NCBI RefSeq assembly: GCF_009792295.1
Contig: NZ_CP039934.1
Span: forward strand, 1,012,501 to 1,076,500
DNA length: 64,000 nucleotides
From: Myroides fluvii
GTDB taxonomy: Bacteria; Bacteroidota; Bacteroidia; Flavobacteriales; Flavobacteriaceae
Reading direction: 5' to 3'
Below, one piece after another: positions 33,849-42,655 of this stretch (positions are counted from its first letter, which is position 1; the number at the start of each line of letters is the position of its first letter). Below the pieces are notes generated by a model that saw only the letters and a list, made by a program, of their open reading frames with translations, was not told where the DNA came from and made no database searches. A program made the translations under genes and the position numbers.

Positions 33849-35096
33849 ATGCTGCTATACCTCATCCAAACCACACTCTTATTGCTCTTGACTATTGGAA
33901 TTTACAAGCTGTTCTTGGAATCTACCAAAATCCATGTCTTCAAGCGATATTATCTACTTTTTGCCTTAGCTTTTATTTTTCTGTTGCCGTTAATCAAAAT
34001 TTCCTCTACGAGTATATTAACTGCAACCAATATGAAACTACAAGAGTTAAACGAAGTGATTATTTCTCCTCAAACACAGACTGCTGAAGGGCTACCAAAA
34101 ACATGGTCGGTGTCTAGTATATTGTGGAGTATTTACGGATTAGGGGTTCTTTTGATGAGTATCCGTTTTATTCGTTCACTACGTCATTTTAACCGCTTAA
34201 CTCAAGAAGGAACTGTACTATATGACAAAGGGCAACGCTTTGTTCTCTTAAATCATCTAGACAGTGCCTTTACATTTAGACAGACCATTTATTTACCCCT
34301 TCATCTTCCAATTGATTGGAACAATAAAATTCTCTTACACGAATACAATCACGTCAAACAGCGACATTCAATAGACATTTTATTGATTGAAGGGTTGAAA
34401 ATAGTCTTTTGGTTTCAACCGCTTTTGTATGTGTACCAACAACAAATTGCTTTAAATCACGAATTTCTAGCGGATGATACACTGAATACATCCAAGCAAG
34501 AAACACAAGAATATTTACAATTACTATTAACCCAAACCTATCAACACCAAGAACTTCCTCTGAGCAGTTCTTTTAATTTTAATTTAACCAAAAAACGTTT
34601 CACTATGCTCACAAAAACCAACAAACCATTACAAAACACTTTTGCAATTTTAAGTACTTTAACCTTATTTGCTTTCATGGGAATTACGACTGTAGTTGCT
34701 CAAGATAAGCCTAAACACAAAAGTGAAATAGCTCCGAAATCAGGACAAACGGAAGACTCAAATGAAGTACACATTGCAGTGACAGAACCCGCCAACTATC
34801 CCGGAGGAATGAATTCCTTTAATCAGGAGTTCATCACCAATTTTGAAGCGCCAAAATTTGAAGGAGAATCTATCCGCGTTATTCTTCAATTTATTGTGGA
34901 AAAAGACGGGAGTTTGAATGAAATAAGGATTGTCAGAGATCCCGGTTTTGGTGTAGGAGAAGCAGCAATAAATGCTTTAGCTAAAACAAAGAAATGGATT
35001 CCAGCCAAAGACAATGGAAAATTAGTACGCAGCCAATTCACACTACCTATTACAATACGCGTTGACCCAACAGAGGCGACAGAAAAAGAAGTCTAA
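33849..35096 (+). CDS. BlaR1-like M56 metallopeptidase with a TonB C-terminal domain
   Basis: This is a 415-residue membrane protease. Helices lie at about 5-22, 33-50, 85-105 and 262-280. The zinc motif is His164-Glu-x-x-His168 (HEYNH), and the third ligand is Glu205 in NHEFLADD. The C-terminal domain (about 320-410) is not a penicillin-binding sensor but a TonB_C-type fold (VILQFIVEKDGSLNEIRIVRDPGFG, KKWIPAKDNGKLVRSQFTLP). That fusion is common in Bacteroidota M56 proteins. The start is the ATG at 33849, 4 bases after the repressor gene; an upstream in-frame ATG at 33819 overlaps blaI and adds a poor basic leader. It likely senses an envelope cue and cleaves the BlaI-like repressor. Confidence 0.88.
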   Translation: MLLYLIQTTLLLLLTIGIYKLFLESTKIHVFKRYYLLFALAFIFLLPLIKISSTSILTATNMKLQELNEVIISPQTQTAEGLPKTWSVSSILWSIYGLGVLLMSIRFIRSLRHFNRLTQEGTVLYDKGQRFVLLNHLDSAFTFRQTIYLPLHLPIDWNNKILLHEYNHVKQRHSIDILLIEGLKIVFWFQPLLYVYQQQIALNHEFLADDTLNTSKQETQEYLQLLLTQTYQHQELPLSSSFNFNLTKKRFTMLTKTNKPLQNTFAILSTLTLFAFMGITTVVAQDKPKHKSEIAPKSGQTEDSNEVHIAVTEPANYPGGMNSFNQEFITNFEAPKFEGESIRVILQFIVEKDGSLNEIRIVRDPGFGVGEAAINALAKTKKWIPAKDNGKLVRSQFTLPITIRVDPTEATEKEV

Positions 35097-35123
35097 AAAA
35101 ATTAACATTTTTTTATAAATTTT

Positions 35124-35157
35124 AGAAGAAGAGCATCCAACTGCTCTTCTTTTTTAT
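35124..35157 (+). terminator. Intrinsic terminator of the blaI-blaR1-like pair
   Basis: AAGAAGAGCA (35126-35135) pairs with TGCTCTTCTT (35142-35151) around a 6-base loop, followed by 6 T. Confidence 0.85.
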
Positions 35158-35185
35158 TACCTTTAGTCCACCTAAAAACTACAGA

Positions 35186-35620
35186 ATGAAAATTCACCTT
35201 ACTATTCTTTTATTTCTTTTAACTTTAGGTAGTCTATCGGCTCAAAACTCAACTTCTACTTCTCCAAAGGAAGAACAGTTGATGGATGACGATGAAATTT
35301 ACATACTGGTTGATAAAGCTCCAGAATATCCGGGAGGATTCTCCGCTTTCTCGAAGGATTTTGAGGCTCAATTCGAATCGCCACAACTAGATGCTTCCAT
35401 ACGCAAATTGGTATTTGTAGTTCGATATGTTGTAGAAAAAGACGGTCAAGTCTCTACTATTGACATCGTAAGAGATTATGGCTATGATATTGAACAAAGC
35501 GTTAAAACAGCCTTTGAACAATTGAAAACATGGCAACCTGGATCAAACAAGGGTCAGCCTGTACGCGTATTAATGACCTTGCCCATTACCGTTTTTCCGA
35601 TTATAGAAGAATCCAAGTAA
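35186..35620 (+). CDS. Secreted TonB C-terminal-domain protein
   Basis: This is a 144-residue exported protein with a signal peptide over residues 1-19 (ending LSAQ). The mature part is a single TonB_C-like domain, with APEYPGGFSAFSKDFEAQF, VVRYVVEKDGQVSTIDIVRDYG and LKTWQPGSNKGQPVRVLMTLPI. It is clearly related to the C-terminal domain of the preceding M56 protein (YPGGMNSFNQEF, VEKDGSLNEIRIVRD), and looks like a stand-alone copy of it. No membrane anchor or Pro-rich linker remains, so it is unlikely to energise outer-membrane receptors. It could compete with or bind the same partner as the M56 domain (inference). It follows the terminator by 28 bases. Confidence 0.8.
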   Translation: MKIHLTILLFLLTLGSLSAQNSTSTSPKEEQLMDDDEIYILVDKAPEYPGGFSAFSKDFEAQFESPQLDASIRKLVFVVRYVVEKDGQVSTIDIVRDYGYDIEQSVKTAFEQLKTWQPGSNKGQPVRVLMTLPITVFPIIEESK

Positions 35621-35627
35621 TCACATA

Positions 35628-35999
35628 CTAAACAGCTATCTCGTTTAAACTATCTTTTACTTTCTTTGTTAAACTGGCATACACCAACTCATAGGAATGA
35701 TCAATTAATTCTTTGAGCAAGGTCCATTGTACAGAACCTCCAAGGTGAATGCTATTCCAATGCTTTTTACTCATGTGATAACCCGGGGTAATCTCACTGT
35801 AATCCGCACGCAATTCTTCTGCCTTTTCAGGGTCACATTTTAAATTGACAAAGCAATTCCCCTGCTCCCATTTCGTTAAATTAAGCAAGAGATAAATCTT
35901 CCCTCCTACTTTAAAAGTCAGGGTTTCTTCATCAAAAGGAAAATCTTCTGTTGTTCCTTTTTTATTTAAACAGTAATCGTAAATCACATGTACATCCAT
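35628..35999 (-). CDS. MmcQ/YjbR-family protein
   Basis: This is a 123-residue protein of the MmcQ/YjbR fold. Marks are the N-terminal YDYCLNKKGTTEDFPFDEETLTFKVGGKIYLL pattern of Tyr/Cys-Lys-Gly-Thr-FPF, the KCDPEKAEELRADY segment, and TPGYHMSKKHWNSIHL. The fold resembles the MotA DNA-binding double wing, but its cellular role is not settled. It lies 11 bases after the cyclase gene as the last member of the ruvC operon, convergent with the TonB-domain gene. Confidence 0.9.
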   Translation of the reverse strand: MDVHVIYDYCLNKKGTTEDFPFDEETLTFKVGGKIYLLLNLTKWEQGNCFVNLKCDPEKAEELRADYSEITPGYHMSKKHWNSIHLGGSVQWTLLKELIDHSYELVYASLTKKVKDSLNEIAV

Positions 36000-36010
36000 A
36001 ATGTAGGAGA

Positions 36011-36781
36011 TTAAAAAATTTGATATAAAATCGGTTTACTTGGCGAGGCATCATTGACAAAAGAGGCAATTTGTATATTCAAAATATAGAAATCATCTTT
36101 TACCGTTGTTGGCACATAAATCATCTCCGTAATGGTAGCATCGAACTGAGCATCAGCATTGACTTGATCCACATCATCTACTTTCCAAAACGCTTTATGC
36201 GCTAAGAGTTTTCCCTCATCTTTTTCTTTATCTACACTTGGTAAGTCAATAAGTAAATGTTTAATTCCTTGTTCACGCAAAAAAGTAGCAGCTTCTGCAG
36301 CTAAATAGGGAGGATTCGTATGCGAATACTTTTGGTGTTTCTTTTCTTGTTCATTGGGTAAAGTGCGAATCACAATGGCTTTTTGTCCTTGTGACTGCCA
36401 TACGTGACGCAGTTGTTCTACTCCAATAACTGCATCTCCATTTTCCTCTATTTGAGGCGCAATGGTAACGACTTGTGCTAAAAAAACAAAGGTTTTTAAG
36501 CTGTCATTAACGCTGTAAAAATCGCGGGTAATATGCCCCAAGCATTCGGTATGTGTACCGTGTCCATGGGGATTAAAGGCAATGGTATTAAAATTTGTAG
36601 ACGATTGTCCTTCACTAACTTTCCCTACCCAATCGCCCACGCGAACAGGTTCAATAGAGGGTTTATCCAAATACCATGCAATGGGATTTTCTTCCGTATT
36701 GGTTAAAGGGATAGAGATATCGATGGGCTGAGAAAAATCAACGGTGTAGTTTTGATCCGAAAAAGAAAAGGTTGCTTTCAA
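36011..36781 (-). CDS. Cyclase-family metal-dependent hydrolase (kynurenine formamidase-like)
   Basis: This is a 256-residue protein of the cyclase family (Pfam cyclase, arylformamidase fold). The metal motif HGHGTHTECLGH fits the HxGTHxD type, with Glu in place of Asp and further His after it. DLPSVDKEKDEG corresponds to the later DxxSxD block. Members open N-formylkynurenine or cyclise polyketides. No tryptophan catabolism genes are nearby, so the substrate is unknown. It starts 4 bases after hemW and ends 11 bases before the yjbR-like gene. Confidence 0.85.
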   Translation of the reverse strand: MKATFSFSDQNYTVDFSQPIDISIPLTNTEENPIAWYLDKPSIEPVRVGDWVGKVSEGQSSTNFNTIAFNPHGHGTHTECLGHITRDFYSVNDSLKTFVFLAQVVTIAPQIEENGDAVIGVEQLRHVWQSQGQKAIVIRTLPNEQEKKHQKYSHTNPPYLAAEAATFLREQGIKHLLIDLPSVDKEKDEGKLLAHKAFWKVDDVDQVNADAQFDATITEMIYVPTTVKDDFYILNIQIASFVNDASPSKPILYQIF

Positions 36782-36785
36782 TGTT

Positions 36786-37919
36786 TTATTTCAAATCTAA
36801 CCAAAATAAATCAGATGCAATACCGTCACTTAAAAATTTTCCTTTATCTGTTATGGTTAATACTCCTTCCACTTCTTGCATCAAACCATCAGCGATAAAA
36901 GAAGCGGACTCACGGACTAGATACGCATGGTATATGGAACCAAATTCTTGTGCTATACGCACTAAATCCACTCCCCAAATCGTGCGCAATCCCGTCATAA
37001 TGTATTCATTATAACGATCTGAAAGCGAAAGCTTTTCTACTTCTGAAGGCAATTCACCTCCTTCAATAGACTTAATATACAAGGGATTATTTGCAATATT
37101 CCAGCTGCGATACGTACCGTCAAAACTGTGAGCAGAAGGACCAATACCCAAATATTTTTTACCCAACCAATAGGCCGAATTATTTTTAGAATAATACCCT
37201 GGTTTAGCAAAATTAGATAACTCATAGTGAACATATCCATTGGCTCTTAATTTTTCAATCAACAGCATAAAATGCGCATGTGCTACTTCTTCTTTAGGAC
37301 TGGGAACCACTCCTTTTTGAATGAGCTTATTTAGAGCAGTGCGCTCCTCCACCGTCAAGGCGTAACACGAAATATGAGGAATACCCAAATCCAAAATACG
37401 CTGAATGTTTTCGAGCCAACGTTCATTCGATAGATTGGGAATACCGTAAATCAAATCGATAGAAATATTGTCAAAATATTGAACTGCTTCTTTTAAACAG
37501 CTAATCGCTTCTTGTGCATTATGTGCGCGATTCATCATCTTAAGGTCTTCCTCTCCAAAAGATTGAATGCCTATACTCAATCGATTGACTTTGGATTGCG
37601 CCAAACGATGAATCGTTGACGTCGTTAAATCATCTGGATTTGCCTCTAGTGTTATTTCAGGTTGATCGACCACCGTATAATTTTGATAAACAGTTGCAAG
37701 TAACGCATTGATTTCTTCAACAGCTAAAATACTAGGTGTACCTCCTCCAAAATAGATGGTTTCTATGGTTTCACCTTTCAACTCCTCTTTGCGCAAGAGC
37801 AGTTCGCGATGTAATGCAGTCAACATTTCCTCTTTTTTCTTCAAGGAAGTAGAAAAGTGAAAATCACAATAGTGACACGCTTGCTTACAAAAGGGAATGT
37901 GAATATATATACCTGCCAT
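36786..37919 (-). CDS. hemW: Radical SAM haem chaperone HemW
   Basis: This is a 377-residue radical SAM protein. The iron-sulfur cluster motif is Cys11-x3-Cys15-x2-Cys18 in PFCKQACHYCDFHF, with FGGGTPS, EANPDD, SIGIQSF and DLIYGIPN as further radical SAM/HemN-family blocks. The C-terminal HemN domain is present. HemW inserts haem into respiratory proteins and lacks coproporphyrinogen oxidase activity; the single N-terminal Cys triad without the extra HemN Cys supports HemW over HemN. Its ATG overlaps the ruvC stop by one base (TAATG), showing translational coupling. Confidence 0.92.
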   Translation of the reverse strand: MAGIYIHIPFCKQACHYCDFHFSTSLKKKEEMLTALHRELLLRKEELKGETIETIYFGGGTPSILAVEEINALLATVYQNYTVVDQPEITLEANPDDLTTSTIHRLAQSKVNRLSIGIQSFGEEDLKMMNRAHNAQEAISCLKEAVQYFDNISIDLIYGIPNLSNERWLENIQRILDLGIPHISCYALTVEERTALNKLIQKGVVPSPKEEVAHAHFMLLIEKLRANGYVHYELSNFAKPGYYSKNNSAYWLGKKYLGIGPSAHSFDGTYRSWNIANNPLYIKSIEGGELPSEVEKLSLSDRYNEYIMTGLRTIWGVDLVRIAQEFGSIYHAYLVRESASFIADGLMQEVEGVLTITDKGKFLSDGIASDLFWLDLK

Positions 37920-38473
37920 TACTTTTTAACTCGATCTTGATTTTGTTTGATAAAAGCATCCCAACCGCTATATGATTTTCCAACTACCGTTTTTCCTGAA
38001 TTGAAGAAATGACAAACTGCAGCTGCTAATCCATCAGTACTATCGAGATTTTTAGGCAATTCTTTTAATCCCAACAATTGTTGTAACATCTTAGCTACTT
38101 GTTCTTTACTTGCATTCCCATTACCTGTAATGGCCATTTTTATTTTTTTAGGTTCGTATTCCGTAATAGGAATACCTCGAGACAGCCCCGCAGCCATAGC
38201 TACCCCTTGGGCGCGTCCTAACTTCAACATCGACTGTACGTTTTTGCCAAAAAAAGGAGCTTCAATGGCAATCTCATCTGGACAATGGGTTTCAATTAAT
38301 TCAATGGTACGTTCAAAAATTCGACGCAATTTCGTATAGTGATCGTCGTATTTATTCAATTGCAATTCATTCAATTGAATAAACTCCATTTTCTTATTCA
38401 CCACGCGTATGAGTCCAAATCCCATAATCGTCGTACCTGGATCAATCCCTAATATGATTCTATCTAGTGTCAA
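37919..38473 (-). CDS. ruvC: Holliday junction endonuclease RuvC
   Basis: This is a 184-residue resolvase if the TTG at 38471-38473 is the start; the in-frame ATG at 38563 would add 30 untypical residues and overlap the divergent gene. Catalytic acids are seen in LGIDPGTT, in EIAIEAPFF, and in DSTDGLAAAVCH near the C-terminus. KLGRAQGVAMAAG and EYEPKKIKMAITGNGNASKEQV are family signatures. RuvC resolves four-way junctions in recombination with RuvAB. It leads the operon ruvC-hemW-cyclase-yjbR. The last 20 residues (SYSGWDAFIKQNQDRVKK) extend slightly past the E. coli protein. Confidence 0.92.
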   Translation of the reverse strand: MTLDRIILGIDPGTTIMGFGLIRVVNKKMEFIQLNELQLNKYDDHYTKLRRIFERTIELIETHCPDEIAIEAPFFGKNVQSMLKLGRAQGVAMAAGLSRGIPITEYEPKKIKMAITGNGNASKEQVAKMLQQLLGLKELPKNLDSTDGLAAAVCHFFNSGKTVVGKSYSGWDAFIKQNQDRVKK

Positions 38474-38533
38474 ATGCTTAATTTTTGTTATTGTATTCAC
38501 CAAGACACAAAAAATATAGTTTACTTTGCGTTG

Positions 38534-39472
38534 ATGAAAATTGTATCCAACAAAACTAAGCAATTCCTTGTACTTCTACTTAAGATTATCGTGGTAAGTA
38601 GTGCTTTTTATTATATCTATAACAAACTGGCAAATGACGATAGTTTAGATTTTGGACTCGTAAGCGAAGTGGTTGCAGATCCCAAAAACACGCTAGCTCT
38701 TTTTGCTTTACTTTGCTTGACTTTTTCTAATCGATTTATTGAGATATTAAAGTGGCAGAATTTATCTTCTCTCATCCACCCTGTAACTGTTGGTCAGGCA
38801 ACTAAGCAAGTTCTCAGTGCCTTGACCTTAGGAATTTTTACGCCTAATGGCATTGGAGAATATGCGGGAAAAGCCTTGTATTTTCCTAAAAAAGACACCG
38901 GAAGGGTAATTTTCCTCAATATGGTATGCAATGGTGTACAGGTGATTTATGCGATCGTTTTTGGTTTAATTGGTCTTACTATCCTCAACTATACCCATCA
39001 GTTTATTCCTCCCTATTATTTGTGGATCCTGTATGGTATTGCAATCGCTATTGTGTTGCTTTTTTTGTCTTTACGCCACCTAAGTATTAAAGGTTATTCA
39101 TTCAATACTGTGATTCAACTATTGAGAGAGATTCCCAAAAAAACACATCGCAAGAATTTATTTTTAGCTTTATTGCGCTATGCTTCATTTACGCATCAAT
39201 ACGTAATTTTGTATTATCTATTTGGTGTATCAATTCCCTATTTTGAATTGTTGTGTGCGGTGTCTGCCATCTATCTATTAGCTTCTTCCTTGCCTAATTT
39301 TCAATTTTTAGAATTTGCAGTTAAGGGCAGTATTGCTATGTTTATTTTTTCTGCTTTGGAGGTGAATCAATGGATCGTTGCTTTAGTAGCTACTTTGATT
39401 TGGTTATTGAATATCGTGCTTCCCATTTCAATTGGCAGTTACTTTGTATTGACATTTAAGCTTAAAAAGTAA
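38534..39472 (+). CDS. Flippase-like membrane protein (LPG synthase TM domain family)
   Basis: This is a 312-residue polytopic protein with about eight helices. It belongs to the lysylphosphatidylglycerol-synthase transmembrane domain family (UPF0104); SNRFIEILKWQNL, GIFTPNGIGEYAGKALYF and ASSLPNFQFLEFAVKGS are typical. The family's soluble aminoacyl-transferase domain is missing, so it is likely a lipid or lipid-linked substrate flippase (inference). Start ATG 38534 is preferred to the ATG at 38474, because the latter adds a Cys/Tyr-rich segment overlapping the ruvC promoter region. It abuts the convergent lipoprotein gene. Confidence 0.82.
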   Translation: MKIVSNKTKQFLVLLLKIIVVSSAFYYIYNKLANDDSLDFGLVSEVVADPKNTLALFALLCLTFSNRFIEILKWQNLSSLIHPVTVGQATKQVLSALTLGIFTPNGIGEYAGKALYFPKKDTGRVIFLNMVCNGVQVIYAIVFGLIGLTILNYTHQFIPPYYLWILYGIAIAIVLLFLSLRHLSIKGYSFNTVIQLLREIPKKTHRKNLFLALLRYASFTHQYVILYYLFGVSIPYFELLCAVSAIYLLASSLPNFQFLEFAVKGSIAMFIFSALEVNQWIVALVATLIWLLNIVLPISIGSYFVLTFKLKK

Positions 39473-39955
39473 TTATTGCTTGTGCAGCACAAGAGGCAGC
39501 ACAAATTGACTGGTTACGGGAACGCCTCGTTTAGTTGCGGGTGACAATGTGCGAAACTGTTTACTTTTTTCGAGTAAGAGACTATCTACACTTTTGAGTT
39601 GTTGTTTTACACTGTCGTTTAACTGATAAAGAGATAGAGCGACTTGTGCATCTGCTTGAATAGTTACTAACACTTTTAATGTATCTATCGTTTCAAATGT
39701 TCCACGAAGGGTATCCACACGAAGGTTTTCTTCTAAAGCAGCCGTGATATAATCAAAAAAACACGCTTTGCGCGCTGTTTCATCAAAAATAGTATCACAA
39801 CTAGCCACACTGGGATAAGTATCCACTTTTGTCCAATCAATTTTGTTTAACTCTTCCTCGAGTAATTCTTGCTCATTGGGAAGCTGAGCGGACATCCACT
39901 GACATGAAGTGAATGCAAAAGGAAAAAAGAAAATTATCCAACTCGATTTCATCAA
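39473..39955 (-). CDS. Lipoprotein with a degenerate TonB-like domain
   Basis: This is a 160-residue protein with a lipoprotein signal (FAFTSC, Cys18). A Glu-rich helix follows, then a predicted small domain with two Cys (SCDTIFDE, KACFFDY) that may form a disulfide. The C-terminal half (LRVDTLRGTFETIDTLKVLVTIQ) and the ending RGVPVTSQFVLPLVLHKQ, with strand-like VPVT-F-LPL, resemble the end of TonB_C domains. The relation is weak. Function is unknown. Two ATG codons are adjacent at the start. Confidence 0.65.
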   Translation of the reverse strand: MMKSSWIIFFFPFAFTSCQWMSAQLPNEQELLEEELNKIDWTKVDTYPSVASCDTIFDETARKACFFDYITAALEENLRVDTLRGTFETIDTLKVLVTIQADAQVALSLYQLNDSVKQQLKSVDSLLLEKSKQFRTLSPATKRGVPVTSQFVLPLVLHKQ

Positions 39956-40002
39956 ACAATATTGTTGTACATTAGTTAATCAAAAATACAAAAAAAATAG
40001 AG

Positions 40003-40521
40003 ATGGACTATTTCTTATTAATATTAAGCCTATTACTATTAATTTTCGGAATAATTGGCAGTGTTCTTCCGGCCCTACCCGGACTTCCAGTTAGTTGGTT
40101 GGGCATGTTGTGTCTGTATTTTGTAGACGGCATTGAGATGAGTAGTCTGGCTCTTTGGGGGAGTTTAGGGATAACAATTGTCGTATCCATTTTGGATTAC
40201 GTCATTCCCGCTCAAGGAACCAAGCGTTTTGGAGGAAGCAAATACGGCGTTTGGGGAACCAATATTGGTTTAATCCTCGGTATTCTTACCCCTGTCCCTT
40301 TTGGCTTTATTTTAGGGCCTTTTCTAGGCGCTTTCATTGGTGAACTAATCTTTGACAGTCGAGATATTGCTCGTGCACTAAAAGCGGCTATAGGCTCGTT
40401 TATCGGATTCCTTGCTTCTACCTTCTTAAAGATTATCTTTAGTCTTGCTTTTTTAATTTGGGGACTCGCATTAATGATTGGAAAATTCGCTTCGCTTTCT
40501 TTACCTTGGTCGTCCAATTAA
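40003..40521 (+). CDS. DUF456-family membrane protein
   Basis: This is a 172-residue protein with about five hydrophobic segments. GSVLPALPGLPVSWLGMLCLYF near the start, YVIPAQGTKRFGGSKYGVWGTNIG in the middle and GPFLGAFIGELI after it are signatures of DUF456. The function of the family is unknown; the Gly-rich TM packing suggests a small transporter or scaffold. Its last 21 bases overlap the convergent DMT transporter gene. Confidence 0.85.
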   Translation: MDYFLLILSLLLLIFGIIGSVLPALPGLPVSWLGMLCLYFVDGIEMSSLALWGSLGITIVVSILDYVIPAQGTKRFGGSKYGVWGTNIGLILGILTPVPFGFILGPFLGAFIGELIFDSRDIARALKAAIGSFIGFLASTFLKIIFSLAFLIWGLALMIGKFASLSLPWSSN

Positions 40522-41373
40522 GGGCTTATTGATAAAGGTAATTCCAATTCCCAAAAGGATAATACACCCGCCAATAACCATTTGAATGGAAATAGCTTCA
40601 TCTAAGAAATACCAGGCGAGTAGAGCAGCAAATAGCGCTTGACTTAGCAAACTCAAAGAAACGCGAGTCGCTCGCATATTTTGGGTAGCATAACTAATCA
40701 GCAACCACGCCAATAGCTGACACACAATCCCTTGTACGATTAACGTCATCCAACCTGCTGTAGAAAACCCTGTAAACTCGGATCCCATAATGCCATTGAG
40801 CACAGCGAGAAATAGAGTCGATACGGTAATGCTATACAACATAAAGGAAACAACACCAACTTGGCCTAATACTTTCTTACTCAATAAAATATAAGTCGCA
40901 TAAAGCAAACCAGAAAGAATACTGAATAGAAAGGGAATATCAAACGATAAGTTGACAAATACTTCAATTCCCACTAAGGTAACCATACCGATTAACGCCA
41001 ATACCGTTCCAATCCAAAAATTGAGCGAAGGTTTCATTTGCAAAAAGAAGTAACTTCCTATACCCACCCAAACTGGGGCCAAATTACCTAAGAGCGTTGC
41101 TTGCGTAGCGGTTGAGCCCTGAATAGCAATATTCCAAACACCTATATCCAAACCGAAACACACGCCACATAACACCATCAAAATCGTTGTTTTACGATCG
41201 TATAATTTAATTTGTTTGGTCAATAAAGCATAAGGAACGATAAACAGAGCCGCAATTCCCATGCGATAAAAAGCGGATATAAGTCCTGGCACTAAAGCCA
41301 TTTTCACTAATACGGGAAAAATAGAAATACACAGAATTCCGATAAACAGAGCAATCCTAGGTTTATTTGCCAT
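40501..41373 (-). CDS. EamA/DMT-family transporter
   Basis: This is a 290-residue membrane protein with ten helices in two EamA repeats (about 8-140 and 150-285). Marks are ISAFYRMGIAALFIVPYALL in the first repeat and the second-repeat SLLSQALFAALLAWYFLDEAIS, where the DE after a helix is common to EamA. Members export amino acids or metabolites; the substrate here is unknown. The ATG at 41373 (MANKPRIALF) is preferred; an in-frame ATG at 41442 would add 23 polar residues. It overlaps the DUF456 gene tail-to-tail by 21 bases. Confidence 0.85.
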   Translation of the reverse strand: MANKPRIALFIGILCISIFPVLVKMALVPGLISAFYRMGIAALFIVPYALLTKQIKLYDRKTTILMVLCGVCFGLDIGVWNIAIQGSTATQATLLGNLAPVWVGIGSYFFLQMKPSLNFWIGTVLALIGMVTLVGIEVFVNLSFDIPFLFSILSGLLYATYILLSKKVLGQVGVVSFMLYSITVSTLFLAVLNGIMGSEFTGFSTAGWMTLIVQGIVCQLLAWLLISYATQNMRATRVSLSLLSQALFAALLAWYFLDEAISIQMVIGGCIILLGIGITFINKPLIGRPR

Positions 41374-41483
41374 TTGATTTATATACTTTTTAATTTGCCT
41401 TGCAAAATACGTTAGTTTTTTTGTGTTTTCACTCTTTTCCATTTATGTTTTTCCTGTGAATCGAAAGTCAAAAACAAATAAAA

Positions 41484-41511
41484 AAAGCCTTACCCCAAAG
41501 GGCAAGACTTT
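41484..41511 (-). terminator. Intrinsic terminator of the B12 uptake operon
   Basis: On the minus strand AAAGTCTTGCCC pairs with GGGTAAGGCTTT over 12 pairs including two G-U, with a TTTG loop and 7 T after it. It lies 24 bases past the DUF4465-type gene. Confidence 0.8.
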
Positions 41512-41535
41512 CTGTTTATTACCATCGGCTTTTTC

Positions 41536-42630
41536 TTATTCAACAGGATTAACTGTTAATTGATCCATTGTAAAATAAAGGGCTGTATTTGCATATCCTT
41601 GTGCATTTTTATCTGTTGTATCAAGGAAAAACAACAAGTACTTCACTTCTCCAAGTGAGGATAAATCAACGGTATTCCAGTCCTTACTTATGGGATTCAC
41701 TCCATTTCTGAAATCAACAAAATAGTGTGTTACAGGTTCCGTTGCGGTTAATTTCATATCTGCTCCCACTCCATAAACGTGTAAAGCAAAATAATCACCT
41801 GTTTTGAAGGTAGTAGCATAATCATCCCCTTCTGTAATTCCATAGTAAGACCAAGGGCTAATTGCTACAGCTGTACTTACAGCTTTATAGCGATTTGCAT
41901 CATCTAGAGTGACCACTGCGCTAAAATTTTCTATCTCTATCTCAGCTCCTGCTTGCAATACACTCGCATCGGGTTTATGATCTGCATAAGCAACTAAAAA
42001 CGGTTTTCCCTTGCCTGCAATTCCCCCTTGTGCCATAGACCCCCATTGGTTGCTTAGCCATCCTCCCTCTGTTTCCAATTGATTGGAGTTGTCATTACTA
42101 TTCGAAACCGTAAATCCATACCACATCTTCCATTCTGACACTGCATTGTGATTGAAACTAAAAACAGAAGTCTTTAAAGCGATATCTTCTGTAAATGTAT
42201 TTTTCCAAATCTTTCCTCCTGCAGTATCCAAACCATCGGTTAAATCAAAATCAGCAAGATTTAATCTCACATAGTCAAAATCGTCAGATTTTGCAACCTG
42301 AACGGTATAGGTATATAATTCTACCTTATTTCCACGTTCGATTTTTAACGATATCTTATGTTCACCTGGTGTCTGAAAAGCATACTTTAAAGTAGACTCC
42401 TTGGAGATTACTTGGTTAGCTGTGTGGTCAAACCAAGTAAAAACAGCTCCTTGCGCTTCTACTTTTGGGTCAATTACAAGTTCTTGAAAAGTAACTGCTG
42501 TTAGAGAACCCTTATCTTGGGCAACATTATATACCCCACTATCGTCACTCGAACAACTTGTTAATGTTACCGTTGTTAAACTTAGCCCCAAGACAAATAG
42601 GGTACTCAAACGCAAAAAACTCTTTTTCAT
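41536..42630 (-). CDS. DUF4465-type surface lipoprotein of the B12 locus
   Basis: This is a 364-residue lipoprotein (LTSCSSDD, Cys26). An Ig/PKD-like domain at about 40-110 (PGEHKISLKIERGNKVELYTY) precedes a domain typical of DUF4465 (about 120-360). Marks are WYGFTVSNSNDN, GGIAGKGKPFLVAY, ISPWSYYGITEGDDYA, YFVDFRNG, and LSSLGEVKYLLFFLDTTD. Such proteins are found with cobalamin receptors in Bacteroidota and probably sit on the cell surface. It is the last gene of the riboswitch-controlled operon, 25 bases after the previous lipoprotein. A role in binding B12 or helping the receptor is inferred from location. Confidence 0.82.
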   Translation of the reverse strand: MKKSFLRLSTLFVLGLSLTTVTLTSCSSDDSGVYNVAQDKGSLTAVTFQELVIDPKVEAQGAVFTWFDHTANQVISKESTLKYAFQTPGEHKISLKIERGNKVELYTYTVQVAKSDDFDYVRLNLADFDLTDGLDTAGGKIWKNTFTEDIALKTSVFSFNHNAVSEWKMWYGFTVSNSNDNSNQLETEGGWLSNQWGSMAQGGIAGKGKPFLVAYADHKPDASVLQAGAEIEIENFSAVVTLDDANRYKAVSTAVAISPWSYYGITEGDDYATTFKTGDYFALHVYGVGADMKLTATEPVTHYFVDFRNGVNPISKDWNTVDLSSLGEVKYLLFFLDTTDKNAQGYANTALYFTMDQLTVNPVE

Positions 42631-42655
42631 AATTATAAATTAAATGTTAGTATTT

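Noticed and set aside
34369..34500. Beta-lactam resistance operon
   Set aside because: The BlaI/BlaR1-like pair suggested it, but the sensor has a TonB-type domain and no beta-lactamase or penicillin-binding protein gene is present in the window.
38474..38533. N-terminal extension of the flippase-like protein
   Set aside because: It adds a Cys/Tyr-rich non-membrane segment and overlaps the ruvC start region; the ATG at 38534 starts a typical basic head before TM1.
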